Both the position numbers and the translations under genes were made by a program. Shown one piece after another: positions 26,929 through 36,300 of a stretch of DNA of 64,000 nucleotides (position 1 is the first letter of the stretch; each line of letters opens with the position of its first letter). This DNA is from Acidobacteriota bacterium (GTDB lineage Bacteria > Acidobacteriota > Thermoanaerobaculia > Thermoanaerobaculales > Thermoanaerobaculaceae). The stretch is taken from the NCBI GenBank assembly GCA_016213675.1, contig JACQZW010000050.1, positions 1-64,000 of the forward strand. Direction: 5' to 3'. A model generated the notes under the pieces. That model had not been told where the DNA came from. It worked only from the letters and a program-made list of their open reading frames with translations, and made no database searches.

Positions 26929-28950
26929 TCAGGGTGCTGACTGCTTCAGCTCGTAAAGAGCGGCGCCTTCCGCCCCGGCGACGAGGGTGGCGTGCGAGGC
27001 GAGCAGTTCGTCGATAAGGCGCAACGTCGGCGGATCGTAGTCGAAGGGGCAGCCGACCGTCGCCGCCTGGTCGGCGAAGTACAGTCGGTTGACCAACAGG
27101 TGGGTGTAGGAGGCGTCGCGCAGGCGCGCGGCCACTGCCTCCGGGGTGTCCGTGGCGTCACCCGCGAGGACGCGGCGCAGCGTCCGACGGTCGAAGATGG
27201 TCGCCGCGGTGAAGCGGCGCCAGAGGCCGAACATCCGCGGCTCGTCGAGGCTCAGCACCCGGGCGTCGGCGGGCAGCACGGAGTTGGCGGTGCGGAAGAC
27301 CGCCGCCGGCGAGACCGAGCCCAGCCGGAGCTGGTACTCCTCGGCGCCCTCGGAGCCCACGAGGTACGGCACGAAGTCGCGGGCGCGCACCAGGTCGATG
27401 GCCGCTCCCGTCGCCGAGGCCGCGAGGGCGAGCCCCACGGCTCCCGCCAGCACGCGTCGCGTCCCACGCCGGCGCAGCCGTCCCACGAGCGCGCACACCG
27501 AGGCCGCCCCGAGGGCCGACAGCACCGCCACCAGCGGCAGCCCGTAGCGCGGCACCGCGCCGATCGCGACCCAGCCGACGGCGAGCAGCGCGGCGACGAG
27601 GAACGCCGCCCGCCGGCCCGGGCGCCGACCCGGCAGCCACGGCAGCGCGAGCGCGGCGAGCGGCAGCGGGTTCCATGCCGACGGCGAGAAGATCAGCCCG
27701 GCGAACGCGGCGGGAAACCGCCGCGGGTCGCCCCCGTCGATCGCCATGCTGCGGGTGTACTCGGAGATCCACGCGAGCCAGGCGGCGTCGCCGGACGGCC
27801 CGCCGAACAGCGCGCCGAGGAACGGATAGACCGGGTTCGCGTGGCGGACCAGGTTGACCGCGGCCCACGGGAGGAGCGGGACCGCCAGGAGGGCCGCGGC
27901 GGCCAGCCATCGCCGGGGACGGGCGCCCGGCCACGACCGGGCGCCGAGCACTACCGCGGCGAGCGCCAGGGCCGCCACCACCGCGACGCCGTGCGCCTTG
28001 AAGGCGCAGGCAAGGCCGGCGAACAGCCCGGCCGCGGGGAGCACGGCCGCCCCCCGCCGCGCGGCGAGGACGAGGTCCACCGCGAGGACGGCGGCCGCGG
28101 TGAGGTAGAGGTCGACACCCTCGGCGTAGAGCGACAGGCTCGCCTCGCGGTAGGTCAGGAAGATCGCCGCCGCCAGCGGTCCCGCCGCCGGGTGGAGGTG
28201 GCGGCGGGCGAGGCGGGCAACGAGCACCGCCGCGAGCACGCCGACGATCCAGTGCAACGGCGCCGGCCGCGCCTCGCGAACGAGCGCCAGCAGCAGCGTG
28301 TCGACCAGCTCGCCGGCGTGCGGCAGGTGGCTGAAGAAGTTGTCGGGCATCTCGACGAGCCGGCCTTCGAGGACATAGGTCGCCGGGATCGCCAGGTGGT
28401 ACTCGAGGGAGTCGAACCAGGTCGGCGGCGGCAGGCAGGCGAGGAACGAGACCGCCAGCACCGGGGCGATCCCGCACGCCGCCGCGCTCGCGAACGCGGC
28501 GCCTCCTCCATTGGGCCGGGGCGCGGCGCGACGCCGGGCGATCGCGAGTCGCACCGCCAGGACGAAGCCGACGGCCAGCGTTGCCGCGGCGGCACCGCGC
28601 GAGATCAGTCCGACCACGCCGAGGGCGAAGACCGCGCCCGCGAGCAGGCCGAGGCCCAGCAACGTCGCGGCGGCGTGCCACTCCCAGCCGGCCAGCTCGC
28701 GATCGAGCGCCGGCCAGCGGCGCACCACCGTGCCGCCGGCTCCCCACGCCGCGAACACGACGACGAGGGCGGCGAGGCACGACAGCGGCACCTCGCGCGG
28801 CACCGGCAGCACGGCGACGGCCACTGCGGCGAAGACCGTCGCCGTCGCCGCGAGGAGCACCACCGGCAGCGACACCGTCCAGGCCGGGCGGCGACGCGTG
28901 TCACGATCGCCGCCGCCAGCCGGGCGGTGCGGTAAGCCCTGGGGGTCCAC
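26929..28950 (-). CDS. Polytopic membrane glycosyltransferase-like protein (GT39/ArnT-like)
   Basis: A 673-residue inner-membrane protein with about 11-12 hydrophobic helices between residues 25 and 510 and a soluble C-terminal tail of about 150 residues. After the third helix comes a loop with WFDSLEYHLAIPATYV, which has the aromatic-Asp-x-x-x-Tyr/His-x-x-x-P layout of lipid-linked sugar transferases of the GT-C fold. Later hydrophobic blocks such as AIFLTYREASLSLYAEGVDLY fit the same class. It may transfer a sugar from a polyprenyl carrier to a protein or lipid; neither donor nor acceptor can be named. The GTG start at 28950 has a TAGCAT -10 box 6 bases upstream and no ribosome site. It is a single gene, divergent from the DUF1232 gene. 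Confidence 0.72.
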   Translation of the reverse strand: MDPQGLPHRPAGGGDRDTRRRPAWTVSLPVVLLAATATVFAAVAVAVLPVPREVPLSCLAALVVVFAAWGAGGTVVRRWPALDRELAGWEWHAAATLLGLGLLAGAVFALGVVGLISRGAAAATLAVGFVLAVRLAIARRRAAPRPNGGGAAFASAAACGIAPVLAVSFLACLPPPTWFDSLEYHLAIPATYVLEGRLVEMPDNFFSHLPHAGELVDTLLLALVREARPAPLHWIVGVLAAVLVARLARRHLHPAAGPLAAAIFLTYREASLSLYAEGVDLYLTAAAVLAVDLVLAARRGAAVLPAAGLFAGLACAFKAHGVAVVAALALAAVVLGARSWPGARPRRWLAAAALLAVPLLPWAAVNLVRHANPVYPFLGALFGGPSGDAAWLAWISEYTRSMAIDGGDPRRFPAAFAGLIFSPSAWNPLPLAALALPWLPGRRPGRRAAFLVAALLAVGWVAIGAVPRYGLPLVAVLSALGAASVCALVGRLRRRGTRRVLAGAVGLALAASATGAAIDLVRARDFVPYLVGSEGAEEYQLRLGSVSPAAVFRTANSVLPADARVLSLDEPRMFGLWRRFTAATIFDRRTLRRVLAGDATDTPEAVAARLRDASYTHLLVNRLYFADQAATVGCPFDYDPPTLRLIDELLASHATLVAGAEGAALYELKQSAP

Positions 28951-28956
28951 GGCCCG

Positions 28957-29001
28957 ATGCTAGCAGAGGGTCCGAGCCTGCGCGGCAGCCGGTGTTATCG
29001 T
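28957..29001. promoter_or_regulatory. Divergent leaderless promoter pair
   Basis: On the minus strand TAGCAT (28962-28957, preceded by TGC) sits 6 bases before the GTG at 28950. On the plus strand TATCGT (28996-29001, preceded by TGT) sits 6 bases before the ATG at 29008. Confidence 0.62.
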
Positions 29002-29007
29002 GAGTCC

Positions 29008-29496
29008 ATGACGACAAAGGCAGGCGCCGGCGCCTTCCCGCGCGCGACCCGGGCCGCCGCCCGGATGCTCGGGCGCAACCCGGCCATCGAGCGCCTGATC
29101 GGCGCCGCCGGCCTCCTGCTCCAGAAGCGGGGGCGGCGCTTCGCCGGCCTCAAGACCGACCTCCTCGCGCTCCTACGCATGCTCAAGGCGTTCGTCACGG
29201 GCCGCTACCGGCGGGTCCCGCGGCGAACGCTCCTGGCGGCGCTCGCCGGCCTCGTCTACTTCGTCAACCCCCTCGACCTCGTCCCCGACGCGCTGCCGCT
29301 CCTCGGCTTCGTCGACGACATCGGCGTGCTCGCCTGGATCATCCACAAGGTCCGCCAGGACATCGAGGCGTACGTCGCCTGGGAGCGGGAGTGGGGCTCG
29401 ACCATCGACGTCGAGGGCCGCGTCGAACCGGACGGCAGGCCTGCCCACCCATCCACCCCGCCGCCCTTACCCTCCGGACCACCAAACAAGGGTTGA
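29008..29496 (+). CDS. DUF1232 (YkvA-like) membrane-associated protein
   Basis: A 162-residue protein with a basic helical N-terminal part (residues 1-70) and a DUF1232 domain at about 75-110. The signature VYFVNPLDLVPDALPLLGFVDD forms a short re-entrant hydrophobic hairpin. The function of DUF1232/YkvA is unknown; members are thought to associate with the membrane. The last 25 residues are Pro-rich and end inside a tandem repeat: the stop codon itself lies in the first GGGTTGAA unit, so repeat growth or loss would change the C-terminus. A leaderless start is indicated by TATCGT six bases before the ATG. Confidence 0.78.
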   Translation: MTTKAGAGAFPRATRAAARMLGRNPAIERLIGAAGLLLQKRGRRFAGLKTDLLALLRMLKAFVTGRYRRVPRRTLLAALAGLVYFVNPLDLVPDALPLLGFVDDIGVLAWIIHKVRQDIEAYVAWEREWGSTIDVEGRVEPDGRPAHPSTPPPLPSGPPNKG

Positions 29497-29513
29497 AGGG
29501 TTGAAGGGTTGAA
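29490..29513 (+). repeat. Three 8-bp GGGTTGAA repeats overlapping a stop codon
   Basis: Three identical units cover the stop codon of the DUF1232 gene. A complementary TCAACCC occurs at 29557-29563, so the segment can fold back on itself across 29514-29556. Confidence 0.75.
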
Positions 29514-29558
29514 GGATTCGAGCAGGATCAGGGCGAATCCCCAACTTCGCAATTCCTC

Positions 29559-29662
29559 AACCCTGGGCGGGTGGTCGGGCGGGCAACCCTGGGCGGCCGG
29601 GTGGGTGTGCAACCCTGGGTGGTCGGTTGGGTGTGCAAGCCTGGGCGGGCGGGCGGGCGGTC
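29559..29662. repeat. Four tandem copies of a 26-bp repeat
   Basis: The units begin at 29559, 29585, 29611 and 29637. Each opens AACCCTGGG or AAGCCTGGG and continues as GG-rich sequence ending GTGTGC or similar. The last copy runs into the stop codon of the methyltransferase gene on the minus strand. Copies 2 and 3 are the closest pair. This is a minisatellite-type array in a convergent spacer. Confidence 0.85.
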
Positions 29663-30380
29663 AGTGCTTTTCCACCTCGCCGGTCATCGGAACGAAGCGC
29701 ACCGGGATGACGTCCCGCTCGGAGTACCCGGACGGCTCGCGGGTGATCACCTTGAGCTGCTGGTAGTAGGCCCCCACCGGGATGACCAGGTTGCCGCCGA
29801 CCGCGAGCTGGTCGAGGAGCGGCTGGGGGATGCGCTCCGGCGCCGCGGTCACGATGATCGCCCGGAACGGCGCCTTCTCCGGCCACCCGCCGTAGCCGTC
29901 GCCGGCGCGCACGTCGACGCCCTTGACCCCGAGCTCGGCGAGCCGAGCCCGCGCGGCCTGAGCGAGGGCGGAGCGGATCTCCACCGAGTACACCTCGCAC
30001 CCGATGGCGGCGAGCACCGCCGCCTGGTACCCGGAGCCGGTCCCGACCTCGAGGACGCGGTCGCCCGGCGACACGCCGAGCAGCTCGGTCATCAGGCCGA
30101 CGATGTACGGCTGCGAGATCGTCTGCCCCTCGCCGATCGGCAGCGGGTGGTCGGCGTACGACTCGGCGCGCTGCGCCTCCGGGACGTACAGATGACGGGG
30201 CACGGTACGCATCGCGGCGAGGACCCTCTCGTCGCGGACCCCGCGGGCGGCGATCTGCGTGCGGACCATGTCCTCACGCTGCCTCGCCCACGAGGCCTCC
30301 TCGCCCGCCGCGCCGCTGCCGCCGCAGCACCATGACCCTCCGGCCAGTGCCAGCAGCATGAGCACGAGTGTCCTCCTCAC
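29661..30380 (-). CDS. pcm: Exported protein-L-isoaspartate O-methyltransferase
   Basis: A 239-residue SAM-dependent enzyme that methylates isoaspartyl residues in damaged proteins so that they revert to aspartate. The Pcm signature DHPLPIGEGQTISQPYIVGLM and SAM motif I (DRVLEVGTGSGYQAAVLA) are intact. Unlike the usual cytoplasmic form, it starts with a hydrophobic segment (RRTLVLMLLALAGGSWCC), so it is probably exported to the periplasm or anchored there; the cysteines do not make a clean lipobox. The GTG start overlaps the stop codon of the amidohydrolase gene as GTGA, so the two are translationally coupled. A 26-bp repeat array abuts its stop codon. Confidence 0.9.
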   Translation of the reverse strand: MRRTLVLMLLALAGGSWCCGGSGAAGEEASWARQREDMVRTQIAARGVRDERVLAAMRTVPRHLYVPEAQRAESYADHPLPIGEGQTISQPYIVGLMTELLGVSPGDRVLEVGTGSGYQAAVLAAIGCEVYSVEIRSALAQAARARLAELGVKGVDVRAGDGYGGWPEKAPFRAIIVTAAPERIPQPLLDQLAVGGNLVIPVGAYYQQLKVITREPSGYSERDVIPVRFVPMTGEVEKH

Positions 30381-32035
30381 GATGTGCCCCCCGCCACGAA
30401 CGCGTCGCGCCCGGCGACGATCGTGCGCAGCACTCGGGCTTGCAAGATCGTTGCCGGGTCGCTCTCCTCGAGGCTGCGGTCGAGGACGGTGAGGTCGGCG
30501 GCGAGGGCCGGGGCGATGGCCCCGCGCCAGCCTTCCTCGAACGCGGCGTACGCGGGCCAGGCCGAAAACCCGGCGATCGCCTCGGTCCGTGTCAGCGCCT
30601 CGGGCAGGTTCCACCCCGGCTCCGCTGTCCCCTCCGGAGGGCGGCGCGTCACCGCGGCCCACATGCCGAGGCCGGGATCGGGGCTCTCTACCGGCACGTC
30701 GGACCCGAGCTCGAGGCGCGCGCCGGCCGCCAGCAGCGACCGCCAGCGGTAGGCCCAGGGCGTCCGTTCCGCACCGAGCCGGCGCGGCGCCCACGGCATG
30801 TCCGAGGTGCAGTGCGTCGGTTGGACCGCGGCGATGACCCCGAGCTTCGCGAAGCGCGGGACGTCCTCCGGACGCACGATCTGCGCGTGCTCGATCCGCG
30901 GGCGCAGCGTCGAGCCGACCCCGAGGACCTGCTCGTAGATGTCCAGCGTCCGGGTGACGGCGGCATCGCCGATGGCGTGGACGCACGGCTGGAACCCGGC
31001 CTTCGCGGCCCGCCGGATCACGTCGGCGAGACGGGCCGAAATGGTCACCTCGAGGCCGCGGCTCCCCGGTTCGTCGCTGTAGGGCGCCGACAGCGCGGCG
31101 CCGCGCGACCCCAACGCGCCGTCGGCATAGAGCTTGACCGCCCGCACCGCGAGCATCCCGCCGCGCGACAGCCAGGGACCGTTGCCGAACTCCGCGGCGA
31201 GGAGCTCGTCGTCGCCGCCGTCGAGGATCGCGTAGACCCGGACCGGCAGCCGGCCGTCACGCTCCAGCCCGCGCAAGACCGCGAGCTCCGCGCGTGTCGT
31301 TCCGGCGTCGTGGATCGAGGTGAGCCCGAACGACGCCAGGGTGCGACCGGCGAGGAGCACGCGGCGCTCGATGTCGGCCGCCGTCGGCCTGGGCAGGACC
31401 CGCTCGACCAGGTCGGCCGCCGCGTCGACCAGGACGCCGGTCGGCGCCCCGCCCGCGTCACGCAGGATGCGGCCGCCGGCCGGATCCGTACTCTCGACCG
31501 TGATCCCGGCCTCCGCCAGCGCCCGGGCGTTGAGCAGCACCGCGTGCCCGTCGACCCGGCGCAGCAGGACGGGACGATTTGGCACCGCCGCCGACAGCGC
31601 GGCCTGCGTCGGCAGCGCCTTGTCCGGCCAGTCGTTCTGGTCCCAACCGCGGCCGAGGACCCAGGTGCCGGCCGGGAGCGTGTCCGCGACCGCCCTCGCC
31701 CGGGTGACGACCTCGGCGTAGCTCGCCGTCCCCACGAGGTCGACCTGCTCCAGCGCGGCGCCGTAGCCGACGACGTGGCCGGGCCCCTCGGTGAGCCCGG
31801 GGTAGACGTGCGCCCCGGCGAGCTCGACGACCTCGGCGGCAGCGGCGCGCCACGCCTGCGCCTCGCCCGGGGGCACGAGGGCGACGATCCGGCCCTCGGC
31901 GACGGCGATCTCGAGCCGCTGCGGGCCGGCGGACAGGTGGACGGTACCCCCGACCAGGAGGCGCTCGCAGCGCGGCGCTGCAACGGCGGAAGTGACTGCA
32001 GTAGCGAGCAGAAGCAGCGGGAGCAGACGGAGCAT
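30377..32035 (-). CDS. YtcJ-like amidohydrolase family protein with altered first metal motif
   Basis: A 552-residue exported amidohydrolase (signal peptide LRLLPLLLLATAVTSAVAA) of the YtcJ/amidohydrolase_3 type. The metal-dependent TIM-barrel landmarks are the Lys in VKLYADGALGSRG, the His in CVHAIGDAA, the His of RIEHAQIV and the Asp in LGSDVPVESPDP. The first motif, normally PGLxDxHxH, reads PGLTEGPGH: the Asp is Glu and the first His is Pro, leaving one of the two usual His ligands. It may therefore bind one metal or have changed activity. It precedes pcm in a coupled operon and diverges from an asparaginase-type gene. The substrate is unknown. Leaderless start: TAGAGT lies six bases before the ATG. 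Confidence 0.82.
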   Translation of the reverse strand: MLRLLPLLLLATAVTSAVAAPRCERLLVGGTVHLSAGPQRLEIAVAEGRIVALVPPGEAQAWRAAAAEVVELAGAHVYPGLTEGPGHVVGYGAALEQVDLVGTASYAEVVTRARAVADTLPAGTWVLGRGWDQNDWPDKALPTQAALSAAVPNRPVLLRRVDGHAVLLNARALAEAGITVESTDPAGGRILRDAGGAPTGVLVDAAADLVERVLPRPTAADIERRVLLAGRTLASFGLTSIHDAGTTRAELAVLRGLERDGRLPVRVYAILDGGDDELLAAEFGNGPWLSRGGMLAVRAVKLYADGALGSRGAALSAPYSDEPGSRGLEVTISARLADVIRRAAKAGFQPCVHAIGDAAVTRTLDIYEQVLGVGSTLRPRIEHAQIVRPEDVPRFAKLGVIAAVQPTHCTSDMPWAPRRLGAERTPWAYRWRSLLAAGARLELGSDVPVESPDPGLGMWAAVTRRPPEGTAEPGWNLPEALTRTEAIAGFSAWPAYAAFEEGWRGAIAPALAADLTVLDRSLEESDPATILQARVLRTIVAGRDAFVAGGTS

Positions 32036-32041
32036 ACGCGT

Positions 32042-32047
32042 ACTCTA
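32042..32047 (-). promoter_or_regulatory. Extended -10 box (TGC-TAGAGT) of the amidohydrolase-pcm operon
   Basis: TAGAGT, preceded by TGC, lies exactly 6 bases before the ATG at 32035. No Shine-Dalgarno sequence is present. Confidence 0.6.
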
Positions 32048-32152
32048 GCACCGCCCCGGCCGGTGCTCCGCCGCCCCTCCCGCAGGCGTTCCGACGCGAA
32101 GGGCCGGGACGAGTCCGAGGTAATCTGAATTGGATCGCCAGGGAGACGCGCC

Positions 32153-33232
32153 ATGTCCGACACCTCGCTGACCCGCCGACAGTTCCTCGCTGCGACCTCC
32201 GCGGCGGCCGCCGCGGCGGCCGTCCGCCCGGCCGGGGCGGGCCCCGGCCCGACGCCCGCGCCGGTCCGTCCGGTCGCCGTCGCCTCCGCCAACGGCCTCG
32301 CCGCCGTCAAGCTCGCCGTCGACCAGATGACCGGCGGCGCGGCCCCGGTGGACGCTGCCGTGGCCGGGGTGGCGATCGTCGAGGCCGACCCCGAGGACCT
32401 CACGGTCGGTTACGGGGGGCTGCCCAACGAGGAGGGCGTGGTCCAGCTCGACGCGGCGGTGATGGACGGCACGACGATGCGCGCCGGCGCGGTCGCCGCG
32501 CTCGAGCGCATCAAGCACCCGGCCCGCGTCGCCCTCGAGGTGATGCGCCGGACCACCCGCATCCTGCTCGTCGGCGAGGGCGCGCTGAAGTTCGCCCGCG
32601 CCCACGGCTTCCCAGAGGAGAACCTCCTCACCGAGCGCGCGCGCAAGATCTGGCTGTACTGGAAGGAGAACGCCGCCCCGAAGGACGACTGGCTGCCCGC
32701 CGCCTCGGAGGTCGACGACCCCGACCTCAAGTGGTTCATCACCAAGTACGGCGACTCCATGTTCCGCCCGACCGGCACGATCCACCTGTCGGCCGTCGGC
32801 CCCGACGGCGCGGTCGGCTGCTGCACGACGACCTCCGGGCTGTTCTTCAAGCTCCCCGGCCGGGTCGGCGACTCGCCGCTCGTCGGCTGCGGGCTCTACT
32901 GCGACGGCGAGGTCGGCACGGCCGGCGGGACCGGCCACGGCGAAAGCGCGATCATCTCGTGCGGCGCCCACACCGTCGTCGAGCTCATGCGCCAGGGGAA
33001 GTCGCCCGAGGCCGCCTGCCTCGCGACCCTCGAGCGGGTGGTCGCCAATACCCGGGTCGCCTGGCTGAAGGACGCCACGGGGAGGCCGGCGAACAACCTC
33101 AACCTCTATGCCGCCAACCGGGCGGGCGAAGTCGGAGGCGCCGCGCTCTTCTCGGGCAGCCGGTTCGCCGTCTGCCGCGCCGGCGAGCCCGCCCGCCTCG
33201 TCGACTGCGCCTACCTCTTCAAGAAAGGCTGA
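32153..33232 (+). CDS. Tat-exported isoaspartyl peptidase/asparaginase (Ntn-hydrolase, T2 family)
   Basis: A 359-residue member of the glycosylasparaginase/isoaspartyl-aminopeptidase family, which matures by cutting itself before a threonine that then becomes the nucleophile. Here that is Thr209 in RPTGTIHLSAV, followed by the conserved PGRVGDSPLVGCGLYCD and the GTGHGE block. The N-terminus carries a twin-arginine export signal (TRRQFLAATSAAAAAAA), so the folded enzyme works outside the cytoplasm. Substrates in this family are N-glycosyl-asparagine or isoaspartyl peptides. Its neighbour across the divergent promoter is an exported isoaspartyl methyltransferase operon, which supports a shared role in dealing with isoaspartate. 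GGGAGA precedes the ATG by seven bases. Confidence 0.85.
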   Translation: MSDTSLTRRQFLAATSAAAAAAAVRPAGAGPGPTPAPVRPVAVASANGLAAVKLAVDQMTGGAAPVDAAVAGVAIVEADPEDLTVGYGGLPNEEGVVQLDAAVMDGTTMRAGAVAALERIKHPARVALEVMRRTTRILLVGEGALKFARAHGFPEENLLTERARKIWLYWKENAAPKDDWLPAASEVDDPDLKWFITKYGDSMFRPTGTIHLSAVGPDGAVGCCTTTSGLFFKLPGRVGDSPLVGCGLYCDGEVGTAGGTGHGESAIISCGAHTVVELMRQGKSPEAACLATLERVVANTRVAWLKDATGRPANNLNLYAANRAGEVGGAALFSGSRFAVCRAGEPARLVDCAYLFKKG

Positions 33233-33292
33233 GCGCCAAGGGCCGAGGACGACGCCTGGTGTCCCGACCGCGGTCCCGTGGCCTGTCGCTTT

Positions 33293-33330
33293 CGACGCTC
33301 GACCCTCGACGCTCGACCGTCGATTCCTGA
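33293..33330 (-). repeat. Heptamer array in the convergent spacer before the first hybrid kinase
   Basis: Units of the GACGCTC/GACCCTC type repeat about five times with 7-bp spacing. On the kinase strand they read GAATCGA, CGGTCGA, GCGTCGA, GGGTCGA, GCGTCGA, starting about 25 bases after its stop codon. The spacer 33233-33354 has no gene. Confidence 0.65.
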
Positions 33331-33354
33331 GTCCCCACGCGTCATGTGTCGATG

Positions 33355-36300
33355 CTACGAGTCCCGCAATGCGGCGCGGACCTCCCGCGCCAGGGTCTCC
33401 ATGTCGAAGGGCTTCTCGAGGAAGCGGACGGACCCGGTGAGGACGCCCTGGCGGACCGCGACGTCGGGGGCATAGCCCGACATCACGATCACCCGCAGCG
33501 CGGGCCAGCGCTCCCGGAGCCGCTCGGCGAGCTCGTTGCCGTGGATCCCCGGCAGCACGAGGTCGGTGAGCAGGACGTCGAACGGCGAGTCGAGCGGGAG
33601 CGAGAGCGCCGCCTCGCCGCTGCTCATCGCGACGACCCGGTACTCCAGCATGGTCAGCATCTCCCGCAGCCCCTCGCGGGCGCCGGTCTCGTCCTCGACG
33701 ACGAGCACCTGCTCGTGCCGGCCGGTGGTCGGCGTCATCCGGTCGGACATCGGTTGCGGCGGGACGAAGACGCCGGAGCCGCGGTACGGGAGGACCACCC
33801 TGAACACCGTCCCGCCGCCGGGGTTGGCCTCCACGTCGATGCGGCCGCGGTGCGCGGCGACGATGCCGTGGACCACCGCGAGGCCCAGGCCGATCCCCCG
33901 GTCCTCCCCCTTGGTCGTGAAGAACGGCTCGAAGATGTGCGGGCGAATGTCGTCGGGGATGCCGCAGCCGGTGTCGCGAACCTCGAGCCAGACCTCGCGC
34001 TCCTCGATCTCACCGGTGCTGACCACGAGCTCGCCGCCGTTCGGCATGGCGTCCGTGGAGTTGAGCACCAGGTTCGACATCACCTGCTGGAGCTGGCCGC
34101 GGTCGGCGTCGACATGGAGCGGTCCGGAGCCCAGGCGCAGGTCGAAGCGGATGTTCTCCCGGACGAGACGGCGGAACAGCGCGTGGGTCTCGCGGACGAC
34201 GTCGTTGAGGTCGAGCCGCTCGGGCTTGACCACCTCGCGCCGCGCGAAGAGCAGCAGTTGGCGGGTCAGCGCCGCGCCCCGCTTCACGTCGGCCTCGATC
34301 TCGCCGATGGCGTTGCCCAGCGCCCGCGGGTCGTCGCTCCGGGCGCGCAGCACCTCGACGGTGCCGAGGAGGGCCTGCAGGAGGTTGTTGAAGTCGTGGG
34401 CGACGCCGCCGGCGAGCTGGCCGATGGCACGCATCTTCTGCGACTCGCGGAGCTGCGCCGACAGGGCGACCTCCCGGGTGACGTCGCGCTTCACCTCGAC
34501 GTAGTTGACGATCCGCCCCGCCACATCCCGGATCGGCGAGATGGTGGCCTCCTCCTGGTAGACCGCGCCGTCCTTGCGGCAATTGATGAACTGGCCCGTC
34601 CACACCTCGCCGCGCGCCAGCGATGCCTCGGCGTCGAGGAAGAAGCCCTCGGGCTGCTGACCGGAGTCGAGCAGGCGCGGCCGCCTGCCGATCACCTCGG
34701 CGGCGGAATATCCCGACGAGCGCTCGAACGCCGGGTTGACGTACTGGATACGCCAGTCCGTGTCGGTGATCACGATGGATTCGGCGGCGCTCTCGACGGC
34801 CTTGGCCAGCCGCGCCCGCTCCTCCTCGACCTTCCGCGGCTCGGTCACGTCGCGGGCGATGACGGCGACCCGGGCGACCTTGCCCTGGGAGTCAAAGACC
34901 GGGTAGTAGGAGTTGTCGAAGCGCACGCCGCCGCGATCGTCCTCGAACCTGACGGGTCTGCCCGTGCGGATGACCTCCTCCACCATGGCGTGCCGGCGAC
35001 TGGCGACCTCCGGCTCCACCAGGTCGACGAACCTACGGCCGAACGCCAGGTCCAGGTCGATCCCGAGCCGGTGACAGGCATGCGTGTTGGCGGCCAGGAT
35101 GCGGCCCTGGGCGTCGAGGAGGAGCGCCACGTCGTTGGGGGCGTTGAGCAGCGCGAGGGCGGTCTCCTCGCTCTCGCGCAGCGCCTCCTCGGCGCGCCTC
35201 CGCTCGGCGACCTCGGCGCGCAGCTCGGCGGTCCGCTCGACCACCCGCCGTTCGAGCTCGTCGTGGGCCTCGAGGAGCATCTGCTCGGCGCGCTTGCGGT
35301 CGGTGATGTCGCGGGCCGTGGTCAGCACGTGGCGCACCGAGCCGTCGACGGCCAGCTCGGGCACGAGCAGCCAGTCGATCCAAACCCCCGAAGGCAGCTC
35401 GAACTCCACCCGGTGCTCCTGGCCGGAGGCGAAAACGTGCTGGATCGCCCGGTCCCACACCTCGCACAACGGCTCGGGGAAGCCCAGCTCCCGGTGCGTC
35501 TTGCCGATGAACTCGGCGGCCAGGATGCCCGTCTGCGACTCGACGATGGTGTTGACGTACAGGTGCCGGCCTGCGCGGTCGAAGCGCATGATCACGTCGA
35601 GCGAGTTCTCGGACAGCGCGCGAAGGCGCTCCTCGCTGTCGCGCAGCGCGGCCTCGATGCGGCGGCGTTCGGCGATCTCAGCCTCGAGGGTGCGGACCAC
35701 CCGAGCGAGCTCGGCCGTGCGTTGCTCGACCCGGGCCTCGAGCCCGCCGTAGGCGTCGCGGAGCTCCTGCTCGGCACGCTTGAGTTCGCTGATGTCGACG
35801 ACGACGGCGACGTGACCGGAGATCTCCCCGGACTCGCCGAAGCGCACCTTGTTGATCACGAAGGCGAAGAAGGTGGAGCCGTCCTTGCGGCGAAGGAGCA
35901 GCTCGCGACGCCATCCGCCCTGCGCGTGCTGCTCCCTGAGCAGCTCGCCCACCAGCTCGTGCGGAAGCCCGCGTAGGTTCAACGAGAACACGTCCCTGCC
36001 GATGGCCTCGCCGCCCGTCCAGCCGAACAGCTTCTCGGCGTGGTTGTTCCAGAACGTCACGCTCCCCGCCGGGTCGGTAGCGATCACGGCGTTCTGCACC
36101 TCGTCGAGGAGCGAGGACTGGAAGGCGACGCGGGCCTCGGCACTCTTGAGGTCGGTGAGGTCGCGGATCACGGCGACGACACGGTCGTCCCCCAGGGGCG
36201 AGAGCCGCGCCTCGAAGGTGCGCAGCCCGAGGTCGGGGATGGCGAGCACGTACTCGGCCCGCGCCCGGTCACCCGTCGTCCTGACCTTGCCGATGGCCCG

